This document shows positions 10,574 to 56,950 of a stretch of DNA of 64,000 nucleotides, in pieces. Under the pieces are notes generated by a model. That model saw nothing but the letters and a program-made list of their open reading frames with translations. It searched no databases and was not told where the DNA came from. Numbering within the stretch: the stretch's first letter is position 1; each line of letters starts with the position of its first letter. The stretch covers positions 8,525,158 through 8,589,157 of the forward strand of contig NC_135567.1 of the NCBI RefSeq assembly GCF_964340395.1, written 5' to 3'. The position numbers and the translations under genes are program-made. Source of the stretch: Glandiceps talaboti (taxonomy: Eukaryota; Hemichordata; Enteropneusta; Spengelidae).

Positions 10574-12155
10574 TAAGCTCCCCTAGAACGTAACACTAGT
10601 ATAAAAAACAAACCTTACCCTGAATATGGCGACGCACAAGTTGACTTGTCTCTATGTACAGAACTGGCCTCCTATAAACCACAGATGTATGTAGAAATAG
10701 TGTATTTATGGCAATGATGGCTAGTAACGCACATGTACAGTGACATGACGGGTGACGGAAAACTACGGAAGTTGATGGAAAGAGTGTATTGTACAGTAAT
10801 GACAATAGAGGGAAGGTGGATCAAAAGGCAACAATATCACAGTGCATATTTATGCATGGTATTAGTGTTAGTAAAGTACGATATAGAAATATCAATGACC
10901 TTCACCAATAAAGTACTCGTTCTTTTAACAAAATGCTCAACTTCGCACGGCAATAACAACGTATTTATACCCCCCCCCCAGATGTTTACGATACTATGAG
11001 TGATTCTTCTAAACCCGATAAATCCGACTAATTGCCCCAATGCTATATTGTCAATATTACTGAAAATGTTACTCTTTGCAGAAAGGTCCTCAAACTTCAG
11101 CACATCGCGTAATTGGAATGACTGATGGAGCACCTTCGTTGTTTGTATAGCCACTATTCCCTTTTAGAAAAGATGTCAAATGTAGTGTAGATGTTATGAA
11201 ATATTTGGACATTAACTAGAAGCAGTTAGGACAAAATCAATCCGACTCGATGTTCTCCTTAAAGAGCCACCTATTGGTTTTCACCGACATATTGACCTTA
11301 GGTGTCCTGGTTAATACCTGTTATTTACATCCTGGTATTTACCTGTTATTTAATGGGTACCAAAATATTGACCTTAAGGGGTCAAATGCCCTCAGTTAGG
11401 ATGTGTGATCCTGAGGTCAATACATTTGCACCAATCAACCTGTTGATTGGTTGGTTGGTACAAATGTATTGACCTCAGGGTCCCATATCCTAATAGAGGG
11501 CATTTGACCCCTTAAGGTCAATATATTTGTATCAACCTGTTGATTGGTACAAATATATTGACCTCATGGTCACACATCTCGAAAGTAAATATCAGGTTCC
11601 GAAATCCTTGTGATTAGTTTTGACCTTTATGAAATGTGTAAGACAGAGAGTTTTGAATCGTTAGTAACTTACGATCCCTAGTGCCAGCTTGGGGTTACGC
11701 CAACAAGGAAAAGACTTTGAGTAGCAGGTTGAAGTTCTGACCTGGGATCCAACGAGGCTTTATTGAAACAATGTATATAAACTTCGTCAAAACATTTGAC
11801 ACAGTGCCCTATAGAAGACTCATTAGCAAATTAACGTTATATAGTATATGGCATCCTTTACTAGGATGGATAAGATCGTTCCTTAGTGGAAGAGTACATA
11901 AAGTAGTTATACACGGTGAACCACCAGTACGGGATGCATGTAACAACTGGAATTCCACAAGGAAGTGTGCTTGGACCTGTTTTGTTTGTACTCTATATCA
12001 ATGATCTACCAGACTCTGTGCTGTCAGACATCTGGTTTTATTTGCTGGTGACACTAAAACATCACGAACTATTAATAATCCTCAGGACAGAAATTTACTA
12101 CAACAGGACCTCGACAGGTTAATGGAATGGTCAAATAAATAGCTTCTTCGTTTTC
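10574..12155. repeat. Large inverted repeat, arm 2 (partner at 1-1556)
   Basis: Reverse complement of arm 1. It runs from the truncated LTR start (AAGCTCCCCTAGAACGTAAC on the plus strand at 10574) to the LINE reverse transcriptase. The ORF at 10837-11154 matches that at 974-1297 in arm 1, but most differences between them change the amino acid. The shared frame is therefore chance, not selection. Homology to the window's left edge ends near 12155 only because arm 1 runs off the window. Confidence 0.85.
11398..11580. repeat. Compound palindrome in arm 2
   Basis: Diverged counterpart of the 641-728 palindrome, with three hairpin halves (AGGTCAATACATTTGCACC, its inverse with CCTCAGGGTCCC, and a further TGTTGATTGGTACAAATATA block). 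It shows that the hairpin unit was duplicated or converted in one arm after the inverted duplication. Confidence 0.65.
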
Positions 12156-12658
12156 ACACAGACAAGTGTAAGTCCGGATCCATGAGAATGGGATACTCAA
12201 CAGAGGAAAGCTCTACATACACATGGGAAATTGATGGAGCAAAAAAAAAAGATCTTTCAACAACACATAGAGGAAAGGACATTGGAGTATTGTTTGATCC
12301 GAAATTAGATTTTGACATTCAAGTACATAAATGAAAAAGTAAACAAAGCAACTAGCACCTTCACACTAATTAGACGAGCGTACATGTATCTGGACCCGGA
12401 GACGTTTTTACCACTCTACAAACCTATGGTGAGAAATCACTTTGACTACGCATGTCCTGTATGGAACACTTATAAACAAAAATATAGTGAAGTTATTGAA
12501 AATGTGCAAAGGAGAGCCACTAAACAAAAACCACGATTTAAAGAACTATCATATGAGGAAAGGTTAAAGAAATGTTTAAGTATCTGGAATAATTTACCCG
12601 CAACCATAAATGTACCCACTCTCAACTCTTTCAAAAAACGTCTAGATAAACATTAGAA
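11760..12658 (+). pseudogene. Non-LTR retrotransposon reverse transcriptase remnant
   Basis: The plus strand encodes FVKTFDTVPYRRL, then [20 protein letters not shown] in another frame, then from 12312 a C-terminal block with LIRRAYMYLDPETFLPLYK, FDYACPVWN and ENVQRRATK. Those are the thumb-region motifs of CR1/Jockey-like LINEs. Frameshifts near 11950 and 12150-12310 and loss of the FADD catalytic box (changed and out of frame) show decay. It ends with FKKRLDKH at 12654, followed by a short (TA)n that may be part of the 3' end. The endonuclease and ORF1 are absent. Confidence 0.88.
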
Positions 12659-15180
12659 AGAACAAAACAATATATATATATATATAAAGCAAATATATCC
12701 AGGAACATTAGAGAATCGACCATGAATGAAGATGAGACTGACCATAGAGGCTATAGCCTGTGGTCAGAAAGACACGCAAGGTTACTTAAGGTAAGGCTGA
12801 TCGTCAGCTATTGAACATCGGTTTGAAATTTGCCTGCGTTGATGACGTGGATAAAAGGCGGTAAACATATATAGTAACCACCGAACTGATAAACACGTAA
12901 GGTGCAGTTTTAAGGCACAAAATAAAGCAGTGCTTATTAGAAGAACTTCTGTTATCATACTCAATAAACCTCGGAACAGGCACATTTCCCAGTGTGTAGA
13001 ACAATTGAAAATTGCTTCATCCTATAATCAATGGTATGTTAAGGGCAATTACAGTAAACACAAAAGGTTGTGTTTTTGTTTGACAAGTATGACGTTTGTT
13101 TTCAAGAATATTGAAATTTTATGACAAGAGAGATTTTTGAAAATAAACTGTGTAATGATAAACATATTGCACAATCGTATCAACTAAACATACAACCACG
13201 GGGTTCTATAGTTGAATTTAGAATGCTTTTATTGATACCAACACCAAAATGAAGAACAATGGAAATAAACCCATCACCAATACAATATTTTTTAAATATT
13301 TGAAACAATTAAATATAAAATGTAGTTGGTATTTATGGTTAAACAGGATGTATTAAAAGCCACATTAAGCCGCTTTATATATTAACACTCGTTACAATGA
13401 TAACTTTCCTTCAAAGAGTAGCGCACTGCATTTGTTAGCATTATATCAACTGCATAAAACTAGTCTGAGGCATTGAAAATGTGTCACATTTGTGTATGAA
13501 TGAAGTTGACATAATCCATATGTTGGGTTAGTTGAATTTTATCCTCAGTGTTTATTGCATTTATCTGATTGTCCCAAACACATAGTGGTTTATTAGTTAG
13601 AATAGTTGATGGAAGGATAATAATCACTCATTTCTGTTGATGATACTCGCTGGATGTGTCCTTTAATACAATGGTATGACCATTAAACCTGTTTATATTA
13701 ATTTCGACTGTAAAACATAAGTTGATTTATGTGTATTGAATCTTTCTCTTCAAAATAATCTGAGTCATTTTGCTGCTGCTATTTTCAATGGTCTGTCATC
13801 TCCATGTATTAGGTGGAACATGTCATATTTGTTATACAAACATCCATTGTAGATGTTCTATAAGTTGTACAACTTATTTCAAAACTAAATGATAACATTT
13901 GAAAAGCCATGATGGAAGATAAAGTAATAACGTGTTTAAACGAAAAGATTCGCTGTTATTAAGAACGGAGTTATATATAATTGAGAAAACAAAGAAAAAA
14001 ATTATCCGCTGTTCATTTGATTTCGTCCCAAAATCTGTAGAGTATTTTTGTTAACTTTGGCAAATGGTTGATATTATGAATGTATAACTGTATCAGTGAA
14101 ATGGGGTATTATCAATGTGTTGAATTGTGACATTGTATATCGCGGAAATTTTCCTTGAATTGTGTCGTTTAACGGTGTCTTGTTTATGTTGCCAGTGTTA
14201 AGATGATTGGTTTGTTCACTTGTCGCAGCTGTAAAGAAATTAAAATGAAGGTCAGAGAAATTCTTGATTTCATTTACTTACATAATATTGGCGGCAAAGT
14301 TTTAAATGCATGAAGGGAGAGTTGTAGCATCATTTAATGCAAAAATATTTAGTGTCATTACCATTTCATCAATGACTTCAATTTAAGTTTGACTTTATGC
14401 AAATACAATTATATAGTATTATACTCGGATCTTTGAAAAGTTAGTTTTTACATGGATAAAACAACGACTAGCGGTGATTCACTAAAGACTGAAGTATCAT
14501 GAATGATATCTGTAGATTGTGAATTACAGACATCTACATTCTACAAAACCAGAGTGACTACAGAGTCTCAATTTGGTGGCATATGCAAGCATATAAAATG
14601 ATACATATTATATCAATATGAAAACAAAGCAATACTACCATCACTGTCGGATGAAAAAGGAAGATTAAAATTGTATTTTCCCTCATTGTGTAAAGGTATA
14701 GTGTAATTGTTATTGTGATGTGTGGTACACGTTTTGTTCAATCATTTATTGTATTTCATCAAGGTCGTCCTGTTATTGGGCTAAGCCTGTTGGATGATGA
14801 TAGAATAAAAAATAAAAATAAATAAAAAAATACAACTTTTTTGTGTGTTCACAGTGTGATAAAAAGTAACGTTTCATGTGCGTGTCTGCGCGGTATCAGT
14901 GCCTTGATTTTGTTTATGTAAATCGCAACAAAGAAAGGGTGTGTGAGGTGTAAACAACATCGTGTTGCCAAACTAAAACTCTATAATCTCTCTGGTTTGG
15001 TAGTATCATTGTTGAAAGTAAAAGTTGACATAAAAACTTACCCCTTTCCTAGAGTAGAAGTGAATGGCCCGTGGGTTACAATAGTTTGACTAGATCCATC
15101 AACACTGTGTAGAGATTCTCTTCGTTGTGGACTGTTGGTACAACCCTGTGGATATTAAGTGATGCAATACTGATATAAAC
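12659..15180. other. Intergenic; possible LINE/SINE 3' tail near 14700-14840
   Basis: No gene recognised. At about 14755-14835, the sequence AAGGTCGTCCTGTTATTGGG followed by an AATAAAAAATAAAAATAAAT tract resembles the A-rich 3' end of a retroposon on the plus strand. A small ORF at 12930-13124 has no recognisable domain. Confidence 0.4.
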
Positions 15181-15243
15181 ATTTCAACACGAATATTTGT
15201 TATTTAAGTCTACATTGCATTGCAAAGAAAGTATGATACATAT

Positions 15244-15276
15244 ATACATACATACATACATACATACATACATACA

Positions 15277-15309
<33 letters not shown>

Positions 15310-15317
15310 CATATATT

Positions 15318-15412
<95 letters not shown>
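15244..15412. repeat. (CATA)n followed by (TA)n microsatellites
   Basis: CATA units occupy 15244-15306. After a short unique bridge, TA units run 15321-15412 and abut the repeat fragment at 15411. Confidence 0.95.
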
Positions 15413-15660
<248 letters not shown>

Positions 15661-15857
15661 TAATGCTGTAATACTTTTGTTGAAAGTTGAATACCTTAGA
15701 AACATTAGTAAATGTTTAATATCACCTCCATGCGTCTGATCTTAAGACAAATTTAAATTGATTGGCAAGCGGCTAATTATACATCCATGCATATTGTATG
15801 ACTTGTGTTGTAGATCACGTGTTAAGTTGTTATACCATTGCTGAGGCAAAACGATAG

Positions 15858-50115
<34,258 letters not shown>

Positions 50116-50456
50116 CTGAAAAAGAGTTATAAATACGAAACGTTTACGAACGGTATGACACGTTCAGTTATTTCCCGACATTATGAAACACCTTGTTCCA
50201 TGTAAACCACAAAACAAGCATAAGACATTCTGGAAACTTAGAACTAAAAACAGTGCCTTCAGTTTATGTAGTAAACATCTTTTTTTTTGCCAAAATATCC
50301 GTTCGAAGCTAAAACGTTAATGTCGAAAAGAGGATGAATATCTTTCTATTCAACTTCCAAAATATACTAAGTTTTAAAATTTCAGATACACTTGTAAATA
50401 CTCTCTAGCAAAATAGACTTTCAATCGAAAACGAAAAAAAAGGAACCCACTCCTAC

Positions 50457-50521
50457 CTGCTGAAGTGAAGTATCAGCAACTCGGCTCTTCGATGTCAACT
50501 CCTAGCAAGTACCGTCGGAAT
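50457..50521 (-). other. LDLa-ZP gene, 5' UTR exon (predicted)
   Basis: On the minus strand a donor (CAGCAG then GTAGGA at 50456-50451) lies 342 bp upstream of the signal-peptide exon's acceptor. The transcript start is placed near 50521 from an initiator-like TCATTCC and the TATA-like box upstream. Predicted from sequence only. Confidence 0.4.
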
Positions 50522-50545
50522 GAAATCCAGAGTGGCTAAAACACC

Positions 50546-50557
50546 TTGTTATATTTA
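50546..50557 (-). promoter_or_regulatory. TATA-like box for the LDLa-ZP gene
   Basis: Minus strand TAAATATAACAA, about 30 bases upstream of an initiator-like TCATTCC at 50523-50517. Spacing fits a core promoter; AT-rich context makes chance matches common. Confidence 0.35.
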
Positions 50558-52040
50558 GAATTTCATTGAGTTGTTTTGAATAAACAGAACATTTGATTGA
50601 CAGATTATAGGGCTAACTATTTGTTTATTGCATACGTTTGCAACAAAAAAGTGTCAACCAATAGTCTATTGTACGGGAGCGGTGTAACAAAGTATTTGTG
50701 GTGATTCATATTTCGACAGCCCTATTCACAAAAAAATTCACACATTTCTTGTAAATATGGTGGTGTATACTTTATTGTTTCGACATGTGTTTTCTAGTTC
50801 TCAATTAATACAATTCGGCTGCTTTTACTAAAATGCAACCACTAAGGCATTATATATCGAAACAAAGACGTGGGTTTTTAGATCGTGATGTTAAAATACT
50901 AGCATTATACGATTCTATTCTATGGAATGAATTGAGTATATGGATTGAAATGCCAGTCGGTTCAGAAACAATTGTAGCCACGACAACATACTTTTTTCAC
51001 CAAACGGGCAGGCAATGCAGACTGTCGATTGCAGCAACAACTAAGCATATCTGACACCAGAGGGGTGGGGTGGGGTGGTGCCAAGTAGTTTCGTAGGGGT
51101 GTGCAACCATGTTGATAAACCACAGACCCTATAAAACCAATTGAGTTTAAAATTGCATCCCCATTTTTACCTCATCGTATAATTATCCTAATCTTAGTAA
51201 AGTAAATTACCCATAATGCTATGTATTTGTAGAAATGAACTATGGTGCTTTGGTAGAAACGAATGAAAAATAATGAAAAACGAATATCTTTTATATAATT
51301 ATCATCACCATACTACACTACATATACATAGGTGACAAAAACATTTGTCAGACTATCCCATTTCACACTAATCTCTCCAAATCTTCACCCCTATGTCCGA
51401 CCAACATTGTATACTCAGTAAAAAGGGACGTCCATCTGACGTCATTTACATTTGACCCCCCCCCCCCCTTTCACACACACACATATACAATCGTCCTTAT
51501 TGTACGGCGTTAGAACTCATTTCACTCAAACAAATTTAAGAAAGCTGTTACAGTATTGCTTTAAATCACTGCATCAATATTTCAAACAATTCATTTGTTA
51601 GTCTCTGGTCAGGGGTTATAGATTTCCATGTTTCTAGTATAGAGAACAGAAACACAGCCGCTTGGTTTATGCTGCGATGACTTTTGGTCAATCAATGATA
51701 CCGAATCAGAATATCTTTTGTTCGTCAATACTTGAATGAACAGATTTTAATTATTAGGTAAAAAGTCTGTTTTGTCCTACAATGATGCAATTGGATGGGT
51801 GTTCCATTTCAATTTTAGTAGTTTTTGTAAAATCTGACAAATTTTGCTTTAACTAAACCAAGTAGAAATCTCATATGGATAAGTCAATTAGGGGACACGG
51901 TGTCATTAGACCGAATTGAACGTTGTTTCGTTTGTATATTATACCAATCACTTGTCCTCTTACCATGCGAGTATGACGTCGCTACGTTGCAATCAGGGTT
52001 GCTGTGGAAACAGAGACTGAATATACCCATATGCGCTAAA
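50558..52040. other. Upstream intergenic; nothing recognised
   Basis: An ORF at 50833-51054 on the plus strand has no recognisable domain. Poly-C followed by (AC)n occurs near 51458-51483. Confidence 0.5.
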
Positions 52041-52570
52041 CAAGATGGTGACTGAAAATTTGCTAACGAAAACAATGTATTGGCATAAAAGACGTGGACC
52101 TATATAACCTCTTTGTAATTCTATCGATGACCGAATGAGTGCATTGTAAGCTTACATGTCAGGCCTACAAGACTATGTGTTGTGTGAAAAAATACCTAGC
52201 CATTAGTCCATCTTACTCAAAGTAGTAAATGCAAGTATAATATGGTGCTCAGATTATGTTGTTGCCATAGTAACCAAAATATAAGTGTGTTGAACCCTGC
52301 TTGTCTGAGATTCTGTTTTCACCCTTCAGCTATGTGTGTGTTCTAACTTCTATCAACTGCCCTCCAGTTCCACTGTTATATGGGTTCTATAGAAAAACTC
52401 TAAGCCGTTATGTATATTACAACAGTTAGCCAAATAGTATGAAGAACTTTGCTGGGAACACATTCGTTTTTTAGGAGTGAGGCAACACATAGTGTATTTT
52501 GTTAATGAGCAAAGGAACATTAGAACACGATTAGAAGTACAATGTAATTGGATATGAGATCCTTATCAAA
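52041..52570. repeat. Interspersed repeat, direct copy of 2286-2802
   Basis: Same orientation and close identity to 2286-2802, from AGATGGTGACTG to GATCCTTATCAAA. Here it is followed by a GC-richer unique stretch rather than by an SLC35G fragment. Confidence 0.8.
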
Positions 52571-54255
52571 GCTGACCAGTCATCCCCACTGTGACACAAG
52601 CAGCACACACACAGTCTCGCTGCCGGACTCGTGACTATCGGCCCTTTAAGCTTTTGTGCGCCATACAAAGCTGAACCCGCCAGAAGTGAGGGACTTTAGT
52701 CCCGACTAATCCCTCCGTTCTCACGGCTAAGCCGCTCGGCATACATACAAAAAATAGGGACGATAGTAACGAGTATGGCAACCAGACTAATCGATCACCT
52801 GCAAGCTACTAAACCGAATTTTTAGACGGCATGGCGGCATTGCCAGCCCAAAATCCCAAAATCAAATGAGTGAAAACGAGCGACCATTTGCAAAACCTGA
52901 TATACTTTTTTTTCAAGTGCGTCACCTCGGAAATCGAAAAGGTCTACTTTATTCTTCTTTGGAGCTGGCTAAAGTGTTTATTAATCAAAGTTGATACACA
53001 TTATGTACCAATCCAGTGGATAATCAAGGGTGCAACGTATGCTTGAAGTTATAACCCCACTGCAAAATTGGATTTTCACAACGGAATTGAAAGAACTAAA
53101 GAATACAACAACGTTTTAGCACAAACACTCACCTGTGTGGCAATAAGTAACAGATTGCCGAATACAATGATAAAATATAGGTAAAGGTTGTGACAAACTA
53201 TTACTATACGTACTTCAGAGAAACCATAGACCCTAGGGGGTGTGGAGAAACTAAAGTGAGGAAATTAATACACAGGTAAAGGAGGTAGAGCCAATGACAC
53301 CAAATTGGTAGACAAACAAAATATCATCTTGATGTAAACGCAAAATAAACAAACAAACAAACGAACGAACGAACGAACGAACGAACGAACGAACGAACGA
53401 ACGAACACACAAACAAAACAAAGGCAAGTCAAAGCTATCCAAATATTGTACTTCTTGAATTCCTCCTCTTCGTATCTTCAAACTTCCAGGTTCCCGGGTT
53501 TCGGCACCTAATGTGGTCGCTCACATCCAGTCAATAAGTCACATCCATATATTGATACTGAGATCTCCTTTTAATATCGGCACTAAATCAATGTGTGTAG
53601 TCGAACCTGGCTTCCCTTGAAATTACATGGTAAAGTAAATGAAATGCACACAAACTTAGTGTACAGTTTATATGAGTTTATTCTTTCTTTGATTGTCTAA
53701 TAAAATCCAAATAAAGTCGCGATATTGATAATAATTAATATCATTATTTCAAACAAGATCAAAGTCTTTTAATTGATGAATTCATATTCTTATTCATATT
53801 ATTTATTTTCACCAGACACAAAGGGAAAATGATACACAACTGTGAAGAAAAGAGAAGAAAATCGCGATGTATTTAGAGTTATTTGGTAATTGAATGTATA
53901 AACAACAAATAATTCCCATATATAATAAATTTGCATGACATAAGTATTTTCAAGATGACTCATCGCGACAAACCTCCTGAGTAGGTCTGAACGGCTATGC
54001 GTTCCCTCTATTTGCATTGATAGGGAGGTGTCTGACCAAGGTGAGGAAGGAGAAAACAATCGTTGTCATGGTAACACCAACTCGGCACACACAACCTTGG
54101 TTTCCAATGATAATGGAAATGTAAAATTCTCCTTCCAACATACCAGACACTTCTGCTATCACCATCACAACAACCACACCCCATGCTAATGTCAGGAGGC
54201 AGTATGAACTTAGCGGCACGGAAGGTTTCAGGAATTCCCTCATTAGAGAAGGAAT
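52571..54255. other. Intergenic; GC-richer island and (CGAA)n
   Basis: 52590-52870 is clearly richer in G and C than its surroundings (for example AGCCGCTCGGC, GGCATGGCGGCATTGCC) but shows no convincing gene. (CGAA)n lies at 53346-53407. A hydrophobic minus-strand ORF (53995-54243) has no family match that I recognise. Confidence 0.5.
53346..53407. repeat. (AAAC)n/(CGAA)n microsatellite
   Basis: Three AAAC units and about fourteen CGAA units. Confidence 0.93.
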
Positions 54256-54259
54256 TTAA

Positions 54260-55257
54260 AATGAAACTGCTAAACTTATGGCAAATGTCTGGAGAAATGG
54301 ACTTCAATATCTTACAACTCCACCTGGAGAAAGTGGAGTAGTTGGTGTGGTGAAAGACAAGTTGATCCATTTCAAACATCCTTGGCCAATATCCTAAATT
54401 TTGTCAATTACCTGTTTAACAGCGGTACGAGTATAGATCAATCAACACTTACATATTAACATTGTCTGCCTTTCATCCACCTATCGATGAGCATAGGGTT
54501 GGCCAACACCCCAAAGGTCACAACATTGTTGAGGGCAGTATTTCATGAGACCACCACAACCAAGGTATACTGATACCTGGGACGTGGATCTGGTATTGAG
54601 CCATATCAAAAATATGGGTAAAAATGAGGAACTGGAACAAAAGGAATTATCCCTAAAAGTTTGTATGCTATTGGCCCTGGCTAGTGCTTCCCACAAGTCT
54701 GAGATTCAAACTCTGAACTTAAGCAATATGCATGATAATGGAAGTAGCATCAATTTCAACGATTCATCCCTGACCAAGTCAAGTAAGGCTAAATTTATAT
54801 CATCCCAGAAAGCATCAGATCATAGTCCCCTGGGTAGTGTTACCTTTCATGTGTTTTCATCGCAACCCTTGCTATGTCCAGTATGTGTGGTGCCATGTTT
54901 ACGTGAATACCTAAGGTTATCAGAGCCATGGCATAATGAAGGCAATGATAAGAACCCTGTAGATCAACTGCTCTTGAGTTACGGCAGGCCTCACAACCCA
55001 GTATCAACTAGTACACTTGCTAGGTGGTTAAAAATAATAATGAAGTTGACAGGAATAAATACTATACTGACATCTTCAAAGCACATTCTACTTGATCTGT
55101 TTGTACAACTAAAGCAAAACGACGAGGTGTATCAGTTAAGGATATATTGTCACAGGCTAACTGCTCTAAACTATCCACATTCTCAAGGTTCAACCTTAGT
55201 GAAATACCGTCAAATGATACTGACGCACATAGCGTAGCATTCCAAAGAACAGTCTTT
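54260..55257 (+). pseudogene. Tyrosine recombinase of a DIRS/Ngaro- or Crypton-like element, decayed
   Basis: The N-terminal core-binding domain reads ETAKLMANVWRNG, then YNSTWRKWSSWCGERQVDPF and NFVNYLFNSGTS. The catalytic domain follows as RPPQPRYTDTWDVDLVL and ELSLKVCMLLALASASHKSE. The first catalytic Arg (SRRSE-type context) is His (CAC), consistent with CpG decay. The HxxR motif is AHST followed by TGA, consistent with CGA to TGA. After that the frame continues DILSQANCSKLSTFSRF, the usual region of the nucleophile. Several shifts precede 54545. Such enzymes integrate circular element DNA; this one is dead. No reverse transcriptase was found beside it. A hairpin follows 45 bp downstream. 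Confidence 0.85.
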
Positions 55258-55301
55258 AATGAACAAACTTAATGACAATTAAATTTGCTTTGAACATGCA
55301 C

Positions 55302-55415
55302 TGTTATATCTTAATTCGGTTTTTGTGATATGGAATTGGAGATTTCATTAGCACACTGTAGGTGTGTGAAATGGAATCCTAATTCCATGAACAAAAACCG
55401 ACTTAAGATATAACA
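55302..55415. repeat. 114-bp hairpin downstream of the recombinase pseudogene
   Basis: The left arm starts TGTTATATCTTAATTCGG and the right arm (ending 55415) is its near-exact reverse complement over about 25 outer bases; the inner ATGGAATTGG/CCTAATTCCAT and CACAC/GTGTG parts also pair. It is probably a terminal or internal structure of the recombinase element, or a small MITE inserted at its end. Confidence 0.75.
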
Positions 55416-56950
55416 ATCCCGCCCAGTACCCAAACCAAATAATGGTAATTTATATGGAACTTTCTCTGCTCTTACAGAAAGCAACAGTAGAAGTAATTGA
55501 AGACCAATGGACTATTTGAAGACTTCGTTTATTGCTGTATTTTTGTAAAGACTGTTGATTATTTAACCCTTGCTTTAGGTCAGTTTTTTTCAGGAACGTT
55601 GTTGTTTCCGAGAAGACATTTGATTGGATCAGCATATATTGCAAGACTTACCTTAATTCAACCAGCATACAGATGGTAGATATACAGGATTTACACGATT
55701 TTCGGGTGTGTCCATGTACGAACAGTATCCCAAAATTCTACCCGACCAGTGTCCTAACTGTTGTACTAGCCTTGGATGCAGTGACAGAAAGTGTCAACGT
55801 TGTCAAACGATCACGCGTTCCTCCTGTACGTTGGAATGTTTGTAGTGTAAGGGAGAGTACTGTTTGAATTGTGAACCGTGTGTAGGTGGAGACAAATACA
55901 CTGAAGGAATGCATTGAAAGGGAATTCTGCACCAGTATCAGAGCACGTTTTTCTCATAGACATTACCTGCTTGAACTGCATCATGTCAACTGATCCTGAA
56001 ATGAAAACGGAGGTGTTCTTGAGTGGTAATGCAGTAGGAAACTATTAAGGTTTTCCTGTACCCAATTTCGTACTTACGAGTAACCAACCAGAATCCGTCT
56101 TAAAAGTCAACAGTCAAAATTGAAAGAAAGAGAACTACCAAACAATAACATTGTTGTCTGTGCTCTGTGCTCATGCTCTTTACGAACAGAGCACTCTGAA
56201 TTACTGTACCCGTATGTTTCGGCGTATTACGCATTTTCATTGGTTGAATGATTTCATTCAGCACTCTCGTAAGGCTGGGGAAATCCTATCGTATTGTGTC
56301 AGATGTATGTAACGAGCACTCACAAAAGAAAAAACGACAGTAAATGTAACAGCCCAAAAGAAATTGTGACATGTACACTACATCAGAATCTAATCAGATT
56401 GTACTTTGGTGTGCTCTCTCTACACATGTAAAGATATTACAAATGTAGTTGTAACTGTATACATTTTTCGATCAGACAACCAACACTATAATCACTAAAC
56501 ATTGTTAGAAATACCAATATTTAGACATTACAATGGCAATAGAGCCTTCAGTTTTCTAAGACATATAACTTTAAATCTTTTGTTCTTCAATGTGGTTGAT
56601 CATACAAGTGGGTGATAGAAGTTAATCTGTTGTGTGATTCTAATCAACCTGTGATCAAGATAGTGTAAATATTGGAAATCCGAAAACACTACAGTACAAG
56701 TTTATGGAACTTGAACTCCCTACTGAGACTATATAAACCATAGACTCTAGGGTCTATGTATAAACGTGTTCTTTCTACACCACAGTTAACATATCATAAT
56801 TTTATGTCAGAGAGGGTGTACTATGAGCTAGTGAAAATGTATTTTTCTTGGTCCTCTAAGCATAAAGATGTGACACAATTAGTCTTGCCATTTTTGCACA
56901 TTTTATATTGGGTAAACAACAAAATCCATAGTCTTGTCTGTGTGTGTTGC
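55416..56950. other. Intergenic; includes a Cys-rich broken frame
   Basis: Apart from 55662-55915 (listed separately) I see no gene. The ORF at 56756-57034 overlaps the antisense end of the SLC35G copy and is a shadow. Confidence 0.5.
55662..55915 (+). pseudogene. Cys-rich protein fragment, broken
   Basis: One frame reads HTDGRYTGFTRFSGVSMYEQ, then QCPNCCTSLGCSDRKCQRC, then after a TAG stop CKGEYCLNCEPC. The dense paired cysteines look like a zinc-binding module. A possible acceptor (TTCAACCAG) precedes it. It could be a transposon-encoded or host exon relic; the family is not recognised. Confidence 0.35.

Noticed and set aside
53995-54379. Hydrophobic minus-strand ORFs beside the recombinase
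   Set aside because: They overlap the antisense of the recombinase N-terminal region and show no family pattern; a host membrane exon could not be supported.
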